Made by a program: the position numbers and the translations under genes. The notes under the pieces are model-generated. The model was not told where the DNA came from. It saw nothing but the letters and a program-made list of their open reading frames with translations, and searched no databases. 44,316 nucleotides of DNA from an uncultured Adlercreutzia sp. (GTDB lineage: Bacteria; Actinomycetota; Coriobacteriia; Coriobacteriales; Eggerthellaceae). Numbering within the stretch: position 1 is the first letter of the stretch; every line of letters starts with the position of its first letter. The stretch spans positions 1 through 44,316 of the forward strand of contig CAJUFS010000019.1 of assembly GCA_910585575.1 (NCBI GenBank), in the 5' to 3' direction. Below are positions 25,128 to 32,126 of this stretch, in pieces.

Positions 25128-26033
25128 ATGGCGGTCATTGAGGCTCGCGGCCTGGCGAAGGCCTACGGCGGGCGACGGGTGGTAAGCGATTTCGCTATGA
25201 CGGTGTCGCCGGGCGACATCTACGGCTTTGTGGGGAAGAACGGCGCGGGCAAGTCCACGGTCATGAAGATGATCTGCGGCGAGGTGACGCCCACGGCTGG
25301 CGAGGTGGTGCTGTTCGGCGGCGCTTCCGAGGGTGGTGCGCGGCGCATTGGCGTGCTCATCGAGCAGCCGGGGCTTTTGCCGGGGCTCACGGCTTATGAG
25401 AACGTGATGGCGAAGGCCCTGGCATTTGGCCTGGTCGATGCCAAGGAGCGTTGCGCAGAAGTACTGCGTTTGGTGGGGCTGGACGGCACGGGCCGCAAAA
25501 AGGCGAAGGGCTTCTCCCTGGGCATGAAGCAGCGGCTGGGGCTGGCCTCGGCGCTGCTGGGCAATCCGGACGTCCTGCTGCTCGACGAGCCGTTCAACGG
25601 GCTCGATCCGGAAGGCACCCGCGCCCTGCGCAACCTGATCGTACGACTGAACGAGACCTTGGGCGTGACCGTGGTGGTGAGCTCGCACGTGCTCGATCAG
25701 CTCGATCGCTTCGCCACGCGCTACGGTGTCATCGCCGACGGGCGCATGGTGCGTCAGATGACGGCCGAAGAGGTGGCAGCCGAGTGCGCCACCAGCTTGC
25801 GCGTGCGCACAGCCGATGCCGCCCGCGACCTGGCCCTGCTGGAGGAGGCCTTTCCTGCGGCGCGCTTTACGGCATACCCCGATGGCTCGCTCGTGGTCGG
25901 TGGCGTTTACGATGCGGAAAGTATCGCGCGCACCTTGCGCGACAACGGTGCCGTGGTTCTGGAGTTCTCCCAGGAAACGCGCGATATCGAGGACTACTTC
26001 GTGGCGCTGATGGAAGGAGGCCGCCATGTTTAA
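25128..26033 (+). CDS. ABC transporter ATP-binding protein, BcrA-like
   Basis: The 301-residue ATPase shows Walker A GKNGAGKST (residues 36-44), a Q-loop region (IEQPGLLPGLTAYEN), the signature SLGMKQRLGLA and Walker B VLLLDEPFNGLDP, then the switch histidine in SSHVLDQL. It resembles the BcrA/LanF group of peptide antibiotic exporters. AAAGGAGA precedes the ATG at 25128. The permease gene overlaps its end by 8 bases, and a histidine kinase gene follows. Export of, or immunity to, an antimicrobial peptide is the usual role in this arrangement, but the substrate is not shown. Confidence 0.9.
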   Translation: MAVIEARGLAKAYGGRRVVSDFAMTVSPGDIYGFVGKNGAGKSTVMKMICGEVTPTAGEVVLFGGASEGGARRIGVLIEQPGLLPGLTAYENVMAKALAFGLVDAKERCAEVLRLVGLDGTGRKKAKGFSLGMKQRLGLASALLGNPDVLLLDEPFNGLDPEGTRALRNLIVRLNETLGVTVVVSSHVLDQLDRFATRYGVIADGRMVRQMTAEEVAAECATSLRVRTADAARDLALLEEAFPAARFTAYPDGSLVVGGVYDAESIARTLRDNGAVVLEFSQETRDIEDYFVALMEGGRHV

Positions 26034-27117
26034 CCTCCTGAAAAGCGACCTGTACCGTCTGGTGCACGGTAAAATGCTCTGGGTCATGACGGCCTGCGTG
26101 CTGGGCATCGCGGCGTTGACGGTCTTCGCCGTTGCCATGGTGTCGAGCCCTGAGTTTCTGTACGCCTCTTCCCAGAGTTTCGAGATGGCTATCGACTATG
26201 TTGAGGACGAGGGCTTGGGCGATTCTTCTGGGGGCGAAGGCTCGGCGGCGTATCCCGTAGAGAACGTTGTCGGTGCTGCCGGGGAGGGGAGCGCGGAAGG
26301 GCCTGCCTCGGTGAATGCTGGTGAGGTGGAGACAGGCTTCAATGACGATGATACCGGCGTCGCGGTTGCCCAGACCTTGGAAGCGACGGGCAAGTCGGCG
26401 GCGGATCTGACCGTGGCGGATTTCGAGGACGCCTCTCGCGATATGCGCACGTTTGCCTCTCCGACGGACATGCTGGGCGATGCCATGCTTTCCGGTGGCT
26501 TCGCATCGCTGCTCACCTGCTTGCTGGTGGCGCTGCTGTTCGCCAGTGATTTTGCGACGGGCTTTGCCCGCAATCTGGTGATGGATCGTCGCGGCCGGCT
26601 GTGCTATTACGGCGAGAAGCTGCTGTTGACAGGCATGGCGGCGCTGTACTTCGTGCTGCTGGCGGCCGCCGCCTGCGCGGCGTTCTTCGCGGTGGCCGGC
26701 TTCACCTATGCGGCGTCCAACAGCGTGGGCGAGGTGGCGGGCTATCTGGGCCTGGGGTGGCTGATCGCCTGGGCCTATGGCTGCCTGACGGCCGTTGTCG
26801 TGTGGATGACGCGCAGCGGCGGCGCGGGCATCGCGTTTGCCATTGTGGTGGGTACGGGCATGCTGGGAGCCATGCTTGGCCAGGTGCTTCTCATTCTGGC
26901 GGGAGGCATTGTCCCTTGGGCCGGCGCGGTGGAGCCGTGGCTCTTGGCCAGCTGCCAGGGCGCGCTGGGTCTGGGCATGCCCGATCTTATGGAGGGCGCG
27001 TTGGTCGGCCCTGGATCGAGCATCCTTCCTGCGGTGCGCGTAGTGGTGGTGTCGGTGTTCTGGATCGCCGCAAGTGCCGTGATCGCTTTCGCATGGCTTC
27101 GCAAGCGGGATGTGTAA
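26026..27117 (+). CDS. ABC-2-type transporter permease
   Basis: The 363-residue membrane protein has one helix near the N-terminus (about residues 18-40) and then a large extracytoplasmic stretch of about 110 residues, rich in acidic and small residues. Five further helices follow in the C-terminal half. This is the ABC-2 permease layout seen in BcrB/LanE-like exporters, with an unusually long first outer loop that might bind the signal or substrate. GAAGGAGG inside the preceding gene drives its translation. Confidence 0.85.
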   Translation: MFNLLKSDLYRLVHGKMLWVMTACVLGIAALTVFAVAMVSSPEFLYASSQSFEMAIDYVEDEGLGDSSGGEGSAAYPVENVVGAAGEGSAEGPASVNAGEVETGFNDDDTGVAVAQTLEATGKSAADLTVADFEDASRDMRTFASPTDMLGDAMLSGGFASLLTCLLVALLFASDFATGFARNLVMDRRGRLCYYGEKLLLTGMAALYFVLLAAAACAAFFAVAGFTYAASNSVGEVAGYLGLGWLIAWAYGCLTAVVVWMTRSGGAGIAFAIVVGTGMLGAMLGQVLLILAGGIVPWAGAVEPWLLASCQGALGLGMPDLMEGALVGPGSSILPAVRVVVVSVFWIAASAVIAFAWLRKRDV

Positions 27118-27196
27118 AAGTCGATCCGCCAGGTACGATTCAATTGCTTGTCAGAGGGCGGGGCCTGGCCCTTGCCACTCGAGAAAGGAAGGCTTC

Positions 27197-28078
27197 ATGG
27201 CGTTGGCAACCTGCCTAGGTGGCCTGGCGGTGTGCGCATTCGTCGTGCTCTGGCTTTATGGACGCGAGCTGTGCCGCATGGCGCGGTGGCTGCGCTATCA
27301 CGATGCGGCCTCTAACGAGCGACTGACGACGGAGATGCCCGGGCCGGGCTTTACGGCCATGGCCCGGGCGGTGAACGACGCTCTCGATGCCGCTGCTGCT
27401 CGGCAGCGGCAAGCAGCTGCCGAGCAGCGCCAGTTCCAAAGCGATTTGGCAAGCCTGTCCCATGACATTCGCACGCCGCTTATGGGGGCGAAGGGCTATG
27501 TGTCCCTGGCCGCCGATGAGCCCGATGCCGCCCGTCGTGCTCACTACCTGCAAGCAGCTGAGGCGCGTCTAGGGGACATGGAAGGTTTGCTGAACTCGCT
27601 GTTTGCCTATGTGCAGGCGGTGGATGCCGAGCGGGAGTTGGATCTGCGGCCGGTAGCTGTGCTGCCAGTATTGGCCGACGTGCTGATGGGCCAGTACCCT
27701 GCGTTCGAAGCCCGTGGCTGGGAGCCCGAGGTGCGCTTCGAGAACGAGGCGTTCACCGTGGAGGCAGACCCTGATGCCCTGGCACGCATCTGCGAGAACC
27801 TCGTCGGCAACGCGTTGCGCCACGGGACGGAGGCGCCCGTCATCACCCAGTGCGGTCGCACGATAATGTTCGCCAATGCTGTGGTCGATGGAGCCGCCAT
27901 CGATCCGGCGCGCCTCTTCGAGCGTTTCTATCGCGCCGACTCCACGCGCACGGGGGCGGGCGCGGGCCTCGGCTTGGCCGTGGTGGCCTCCTTGGCCGAG
28001 GCCCTGGGAGCCACCTGCGCCGCCGAGGTGCAAAACGGCCGCTTTGCCATCGCCCTCACGTTCCCCGATGTTCTCTAA
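27197..28078 (+). CDS. Short sensor histidine kinase
   Basis: The 293-residue kinase has one N-terminal membrane helix (about residues 5-21) and no outer sensor domain. It continues into a HisKA domain with the phospho-accepting histidine 89 (SLSHDIRTPL) and an HATPase domain with the N box ENLVGNALRHG, F box LFERFYRADS and G2 box GAGLGLAV. The G1 box is degenerate (VVDGAA instead of DxGxG). Such intramembrane-type kinases often sense through an associated ABC transporter, which fits the upstream genes. The ATG at 27197 has GAAAGGAAGG before it. The likely partner is the regulator encoded at 24257-24985. Confidence 0.88.
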   Translation: MALATCLGGLAVCAFVVLWLYGRELCRMARWLRYHDAASNERLTTEMPGPGFTAMARAVNDALDAAAARQRQAAAEQRQFQSDLASLSHDIRTPLMGAKGYVSLAADEPDAARRAHYLQAAEARLGDMEGLLNSLFAYVQAVDAERELDLRPVAVLPVLADVLMGQYPAFEARGWEPEVRFENEAFTVEADPDALARICENLVGNALRHGTEAPVITQCGRTIMFANAVVDGAAIDPARLFERFYRADSTRTGAGAGLGLAVVASLAEALGATCAAEVQNGRFAIALTFPDVL

Positions 28079-28084
28079 CGATCG

Positions 28085-28216
28085 ATCCCATCAATCCCAT
28101 TTACAATCCCATTTACAATCCCATCAATCCCATTTACAATCCCATCAATCCCAATTTGGGACAGTAAATGGGATTGATGGGATTGATAGCAGTGTAAGGG
28201 GGCAGCTATGGGATTG
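28085..28216 (+). repeat. ATCCCA repeat array with inverted copies reaching into the next start codon
   Basis: Seven forward units begin ATCCCA at 28085, 28094, 28106, 28118, 28127, 28139 and 28148. They alternate between 9-base (ATCCCATCA) and 12-base (ATCCCATTTACA) forms. Three exact inverted copies (ATGGGATTG) lie at 28168-28176, 28177-28185 and 28208-28216, the last containing the ATG of the next gene. Segments 28117-28137 and 28164-28184 are perfect 21-bp complements, and inside that loop TCCCAA-T-TTGGGA (28149-28161) is a smaller dyad. Confidence 0.9.
28112..28140 (+). promoter_or_regulatory. Promoter built from repeat units
   Basis: TTTACA (28112-28117, 5/6 to the -35 consensus) and TACAAT (28135-28140, 5/6 to the -10 consensus) are exactly 17 bases apart, and each comes from a 12-base repeat unit. 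Transcription would start near 28147, about 60 bases before the AlbA_2 gene. Confidence 0.55.
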
Positions 28217-29752
28217 CCGACGAGCATTGACGCGCTTCTTGATGGCGGCATTGTTGAGAATGCGCGCATCGAGTTCAAGGCTTCTTGGGACCCCCAGACT
28301 TCCCTGAAAACCATCTGCGCTTTCGCCAACGACATCGACAATTGGGGCGGCGGCTATCTAGTGATAGGCGTGACCGACAACGGGGAGGGCGGTCGCGCGG
28401 CTGTGGGCGTTCCGCCCGAGAAGATCGACGGTTACCTGAAGGACATGCTCAATAAGTGCAAGCTCATCCAACCGAGCTATATGCCTCTCGTGGACGTCGT
28501 TGATTATCAGGGCACGAAGCTCATCGTCTTATGGGCGCCGGGCGGAAGCACGCGGCCCTACTCGTCCCCCAAGACCATGGGGAGGCCAAGCGAGCGCATC
28601 TATTGGATCCGCAAAATGGCGAGCACTATCGCGCCAACGGAGGACGACAAGCGCGACTTGTACAGCCTGGCCAATCAGGTACCTTTCGATGATCGCATCA
28701 ATCATGGAGCCGAAGTAAGCGACTTGAACCTAACGCTTATAAAGGAGTACCTTCGCGAGGTAGGAAGCTCGCTCTATGCGGAGGCCGACACCCTCGACTT
28801 CACCGAGCTGTGTCGCGCCATGGGTATAGTGGAAGGGCCTGCGGAGTTCACGAAGCCAAAAAACGTGGGCTTGCTTTTCTTCTCGATGAATCCCGAGAAG
28901 TTCTTTCCCTACGCGCGCATCGACATTGTCGACTTGCCCGACGGCGAGGGCGGCGATCGGCTCGAGGAGCATATTTTCAGGGGGCCCATTCACCAGCAAA
29001 TGCGGGAGGCGATGCTCTATTTACAGAATCGTGTGATCGAGGAGCATGTGATCAAGCGTCCCGATGCGGCCGAGGCCGATCGATATTTCAACTACCCCTA
29101 TGCCGCCTTGGAGGAGGCGCTGGCGAACGCCGTGTACCACAAGGGCTACGATGTGCGTGAACCTATCGAAGTGCGTATACTGCCCGATCGCATTGAGTTC
29201 CTGAGTTTCCCGGGAGCTGATCGCTCCATTAGCATCGAAGGCCTGAAGCAGTTTCGTGCCGTGAGCCGCCGCTATCGCAACCGGCGGGTGGGCGATTTTC
29301 TCAAAGAGCTGCACCTCACCGAGGGGCGCAACACCGGCATGCGGAAGATGCTGAACGCCCTGCGCCGCAACGGTTCTCCCGATCCGGTTTTCGAAACCGA
29401 CGAGGGTCGACTGTACTTCCTTGTGACGATTTACGCTCACCGGAGCGCTGAGGCCGAGGGCGGAGAGGATTCGCTTGGCTCGCCGACTCGGCCAGTCGAA
29501 GAGACGGGGCCCGGTGCCGAGCGTGCCACTGCGAAAAAGCCCCAGAGCCAGATCGTCTTCGGTGGCGTGGCGCAGCGCCAGGATGAGCTGCTGGACTTTT
29601 TCGCGCAGCATCCTGCGGCCACCGTGGCTCAAGCTGCCAAGGCCCTTGGGGTAGGAAAGTCTACTATCAACCGGGATATCGAGTCGCTCAAAGTTGAAGG
29701 CCGCCTGCGCCGGCACGGCTCGGCCAAGGCCGGTACTTGGGTGGTGCTTTAG
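28208..29752 (+). CDS. AlbA_2 (Schlafen-type) / HATPase_c_4 / HTH protein, putative transcriptional regulator
   Basis: The 514-residue protein starts with an AlbA_2 domain (formerly divergent AAA_4; residues about 10-130, with ENARIEFKAS, AFANDIDNWGGGYLVIGV and IYWIRKMAST). A middle region is followed by an HATPase_c_4-like part (about 290-400, with YPYAALEEALANAVYHKGYD and the GRNTGMRKML block). A C-terminal helix-turn-helix lies at about 465-505 (TVAQAAKALGVGKSTINRDIESL). Members of this family are usually annotated as DNA- or RNA-binding regulators, with no settled function. AAGGGGG precedes the ATG, which itself lies in an inverted copy of the upstream repeats, suggesting autoregulation. 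Codon use is looser than in neighbours, consistent with accessory origin. Confidence 0.85.
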   Translation: MGLPTSIDALLDGGIVENARIEFKASWDPQTSLKTICAFANDIDNWGGGYLVIGVTDNGEGGRAAVGVPPEKIDGYLKDMLNKCKLIQPSYMPLVDVVDYQGTKLIVLWAPGGSTRPYSSPKTMGRPSERIYWIRKMASTIAPTEDDKRDLYSLANQVPFDDRINHGAEVSDLNLTLIKEYLREVGSSLYAEADTLDFTELCRAMGIVEGPAEFTKPKNVGLLFFSMNPEKFFPYARIDIVDLPDGEGGDRLEEHIFRGPIHQQMREAMLYLQNRVIEEHVIKRPDAAEADRYFNYPYAALEEALANAVYHKGYDVREPIEVRILPDRIEFLSFPGADRSISIEGLKQFRAVSRRYRNRRVGDFLKELHLTEGRNTGMRKMLNALRRNGSPDPVFETDEGRLYFLVTIYAHRSAEAEGGEDSLGSPTRPVEETGPGAERATAKKPQSQIVFGGVAQRQDELLDFFAQHPAATVAQAAKALGVGKSTINRDIESLKVEGRLRRHGSAKAGTWVVL

Positions 29753-29776
29753 AGCCGTTTCGGGTACAGCAGCGAA

Positions 29777-29807
29777 TCCCGGTCGGGGTAGGCGCAGGGG
29801 ACCGGGA
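29777..29807 (+). terminator. Possible hairpin after the AlbA_2 gene
   Basis: TCCCGGTC (29777-29784) and GACCGGGA (29800-29807) form a perfect 8-bp stem with a 15-nt loop. No T-tract follows. Confidence 0.4.
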
Positions 29808-29848
29808 GCTCCTCGGCTGCTTGTTGGCTTGAGCAGAAGGCGTCCGCG

Positions 29849-29877
29849 TTGCCTTAGGGGTGCGTTTTCGCTATACT
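29849..29877 (+). promoter_or_regulatory. Promoter of the polyferredoxin gene
   Basis: TTGCCT (29849-29854), a 17-base spacer and TATACT (29872-29877) make a good sigma-A-type promoter, with a start near 29884 and a short leader to the ATG at 29917. Confidence 0.65.
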
Positions 29878-29916
29878 CGCAGGTGGGGTTGGGGCTGTGT
29901 CTGGAAGAGAGGCGAC

Positions 29917-31101
29917 ATGGCTCCTTTAGCGAACGCGTTTGAGTTGTTCGAGAAAATTCAGAGCGCCGATATCTCGGTGCATCCGCAGCGCTGTGTGGTG
30001 GTGCGCAACCGTCGGGCCACCTGCTCGAAGTGCGCCGATGCCTGCACGTCCGGTGCCATTTCCGTGCGAGACAACGAGCTTTTCGTAGCGGGGGAGCAGT
30101 GCATCGGTTGCGGCACCTGTGCCACCGTGTGCCCCACTTGCGCCCTTGAAGCCCACCGACCCAACGACGTCCAGCTCGCGACAGCGGTTCTGGCGGCAGC
30201 CCGGGCCAACGGCGGCGAGGCGGTTATCGCGTGCCGTCGGCTGGTCGAGGCAGCCGCCGATGCGTTGGATGCGGAGAAGGTCGTGGCGGTGGAATGCCTG
30301 GGGCGTGTGGAGGAGTCGCTGCTCACGGCTCTGGCAGCTGCCGGGGCGCGCCGCGTGGTGCTCGTAGGCCGCGAGTGCGAGGCCTGCGAGCATGTTGCCG
30401 GCTTCCGCGCGGCTGGCGCCGTCTGCTCAACTATGGCTGAGCTTATGAGCGCGTGGCAGTGCCCGACGACCGTTGAGTTGGCCGAGAAGCTGCCTTCCTC
30501 GGTGCGCGCTGCCGGCCCCAAAGGCTACGACGAGTCGCGGCGCAACTTCTTCTTCCGCGCTCAGGAAGGCGCGCGCCTGGTGGCCGGAGTGGCTGCGGAG
30601 GCGGCCGTGCGCGAGGCAGTGGGCGCCCCCGAGGAGGCGGAGCCGCCGCTCGTGAAAGTCATGGACGACGGAACCCTGCCCCATTTCGTGCCCGATCGGC
30701 GCGAGCGCATCCTGGACAACCTGTCGGCCCTCGGTGAGCCGGAAGACCGTCTCTTGATGACGCGCCTGTGGGGCCATGTGGTCATCGATGCGGAAACCTG
30801 CAACTCCTGCCGCATGTGCGCCACATTCTGCCCGACGGCGGCCATCACGAAGTTCGACGATGACGACGGCACTATCGGCATCGACCATTACCCCGGCGAC
30901 TGCGTGCTGTGTCGGTGCTGCGAGGACATCTGCCCCACCGGCGCGCTCACGCTGTACGACGAGGTGTTCGCTGGCGACCTGCTTTCCGGAACCGTGGAAC
31001 GCAACGAGATGAAGCCGCCCAAATACGACCTGACGAGCCCTAAGAAATCCCTGTTCATGTTCAGAGACATTCTCGACTGTCCCGATATCTACGAGCGCTA
31101 G
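29917..31101 (+). CDS. Polyferredoxin with MvhD-like central domain
   Basis: The 394-residue soluble protein has two N-terminal ferredoxin motifs (CSKCADAC and CIGCGTCATVC, residues about 30-70) and two C-terminal ones (CNSCRMCATFC and CVLCRCCEDIC, about 300-350). Between them (about 90-170) lies a stretch that recalls the hydrogenase/heterodisulfide-reductase delta subunit MvhD: an early cysteine (IACRR), then VECLGRVEESLL and LVGRECEACEH, which parallel CSGRVDP and GCHxGDCH. It has no Tat signal, so it acts in the cytoplasm. It probably moves electrons between a soluble donor and a partner redox enzyme. The ATG at 29917 is chosen over an upstream frame start by its GAGAGG site. The UvrD-like gene follows after 11 bases. 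Confidence 0.75.
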   Translation: MAPLANAFELFEKIQSADISVHPQRCVVVRNRRATCSKCADACTSGAISVRDNELFVAGEQCIGCGTCATVCPTCALEAHRPNDVQLATAVLAAARANGGEAVIACRRLVEAAADALDAEKVVAVECLGRVEESLLTALAAAGARRVVLVGRECEACEHVAGFRAAGAVCSTMAELMSAWQCPTTVELAEKLPSSVRAAGPKGYDESRRNFFFRAQEGARLVAGVAAEAAVREAVGAPEEAEPPLVKVMDDGTLPHFVPDRRERILDNLSALGEPEDRLLMTRLWGHVVIDAETCNSCRMCATFCPTAAITKFDDDDGTIGIDHYPGDCVLCRCCEDICPTGALTLYDEVFAGDLLSGTVERNEMKPPKYDLTSPKKSLFMFRDILDCPDIYER

Positions 31102-31112
31102 GAGAACCGGCC

Positions 31113-32126
31113 ATGACTCACGCTGCTGCTTTCCGAGAAGCTCCCAATCCGCGTATCGCCGCCTTCGCCCAGGCCGTAGCGACGGGAGACGCCGCCGCTT
31201 ACGACGGGGCCGTGGCCCGAGGGGAGATAGATGCCGCCGATTCGTCGGTGACGGTGCTCAAATGGCGCACGAGCGCGGCCGAGCAGGACGCCGTCGCGCC
31301 GTTGGTGCGGGCCCTGCTCGCCGAAGATGCGAGCTTGGCGCCCCATGACGTCTACGTGGCCGCCTGGAGCGGGCCCCAGGCCCAGCGGGTGGTCGACGAC
31401 CTGCGGCGCCATCGCTTGGAAAGCTCCCTGGGTCTTTTCGGAAACCCCTTGGCTGCCGATGCGCGGATGCCCGAGCAAACGCGAACTCGCGAGGCCTATG
31501 CCCGTCTGGCCCTGGCGGCTGAGGGCGATAGGCGGGCCGCGCGATTGCTGCGGTGGGGCCCCGAAGAGGCGGCGGCTTTCCAGGGGCGCACGCGGGCTCT
31601 GCGCGGGCTTTCCCTGCTGGCAGCCTGCAACCCCGAAGGCGACGAGATCTTCTCTCGCCTATGCGGCGCGATCGAAGGCGACGAGGCCCCTGCCGACCTT
31701 CTCGCTCGGGTGCTCGACCGCGCTGGCCGGCAGGCGCCCGACTCGGTGACGGGCGCTGTGAACGTAGGGCCCTTGGCGGCTTTGGCGCAGCGGCCCTGCC
31801 GCGTGGCCCTCGTGCTTTCCGCCGTGGAGGGGCTTCAGCCCGCATCCACCGAAAAGGCGGCGACCGAAGATGCCGAGGCGCCCTTCAGGACCGAGCGCCG
31901 GCGTGTGGCTCGGGCCTTTGCTGCCGTGAGGGACAAGCTTGTGATCTCCACCTTCTCGCTGATGCCTGAAGCGCAGGCGCGCTCATGCGGCGCAACCATC
32001 GTGCGAACGCGACGCGATAGGGGAGAGACGGTGGCCCTTATGCGTCCGAGCCGGTTTCTCGCCGATGCGGGCAACGCCGCGCCAGGCACGGAGTCGGGCG
32101 AGCAGTACCTGACGGCGCGCTTTTAG
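31113..32126 (+). CDS. Stand-alone UvrD-like C-terminal (2A-type) domain protein
   Basis: I do not recognise a named family. The 337-residue protein has no Walker A or B motif. Its first third (VTVLKWRTSAAEQDAVAPLVRALL, then DVYVAAWSGPQAQRVVDDL) looks like motif IV of UvrD helicases. Its end (VALVLSAVEGLQP, an arginine-rich ERRRVARAFAAVRDKLVIS, and later PSRFLADAG) looks like motifs V-VI and the UvrD tail. The TRA arginine-finger sequence of motif VI is not intact. It therefore seems a helicase remnant recruited to another task. It is co-transcribed with the polyferredoxin gene and overlaps the end of the converging LuxR gene. A larger UvrD-like protein lies at 38924-40831. Confidence 0.6.
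   Translation: MTHAAAFREAPNPRIAAFAQAVATGDAAAYDGAVARGEIDAADSSVTVLKWRTSAAEQDAVAPLVRALLAEDASLAPHDVYVAAWSGPQAQRVVDDLRRHRLESSLGLFGNPLAADARMPEQTRTREAYARLALAAEGDRRAARLLRWGPEEAAAFQGRTRALRGLSLLAACNPEGDEIFSRLCGAIEGDEAPADLLARVLDRAGRQAPDSVTGAVNVGPLAALAQRPCRVALVLSAVEGLQPASTEKAATEDAEAPFRTERRRVARAFAAVRDKLVISTFSLMPEAQARSCGATIVRTRRDRGETVALMRPSRFLADAGNAAPGTESGEQYLTARF

Noticed and set aside
28085-28190. CRISPR array
   Set aside because: Units are 9-12 bases without unique spacers, and no cas gene is present.
28075-28341. Short frames through the ATCCCA array encoding repeated QSHL-type or GIDGIVN-type peptides
   Set aside because: The periodic peptides simply reflect the DNA repeats. The unit lengths 9 and 12 keep frames open by chance, and no ribosome site precedes them.
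31113-32126. Pseudogene of a UvrD helicase
   Set aside because: The frame is intact over 337 codons, closely spaced behind its operon partner and without frameshifts, so a functional derived protein is more likely than decay.
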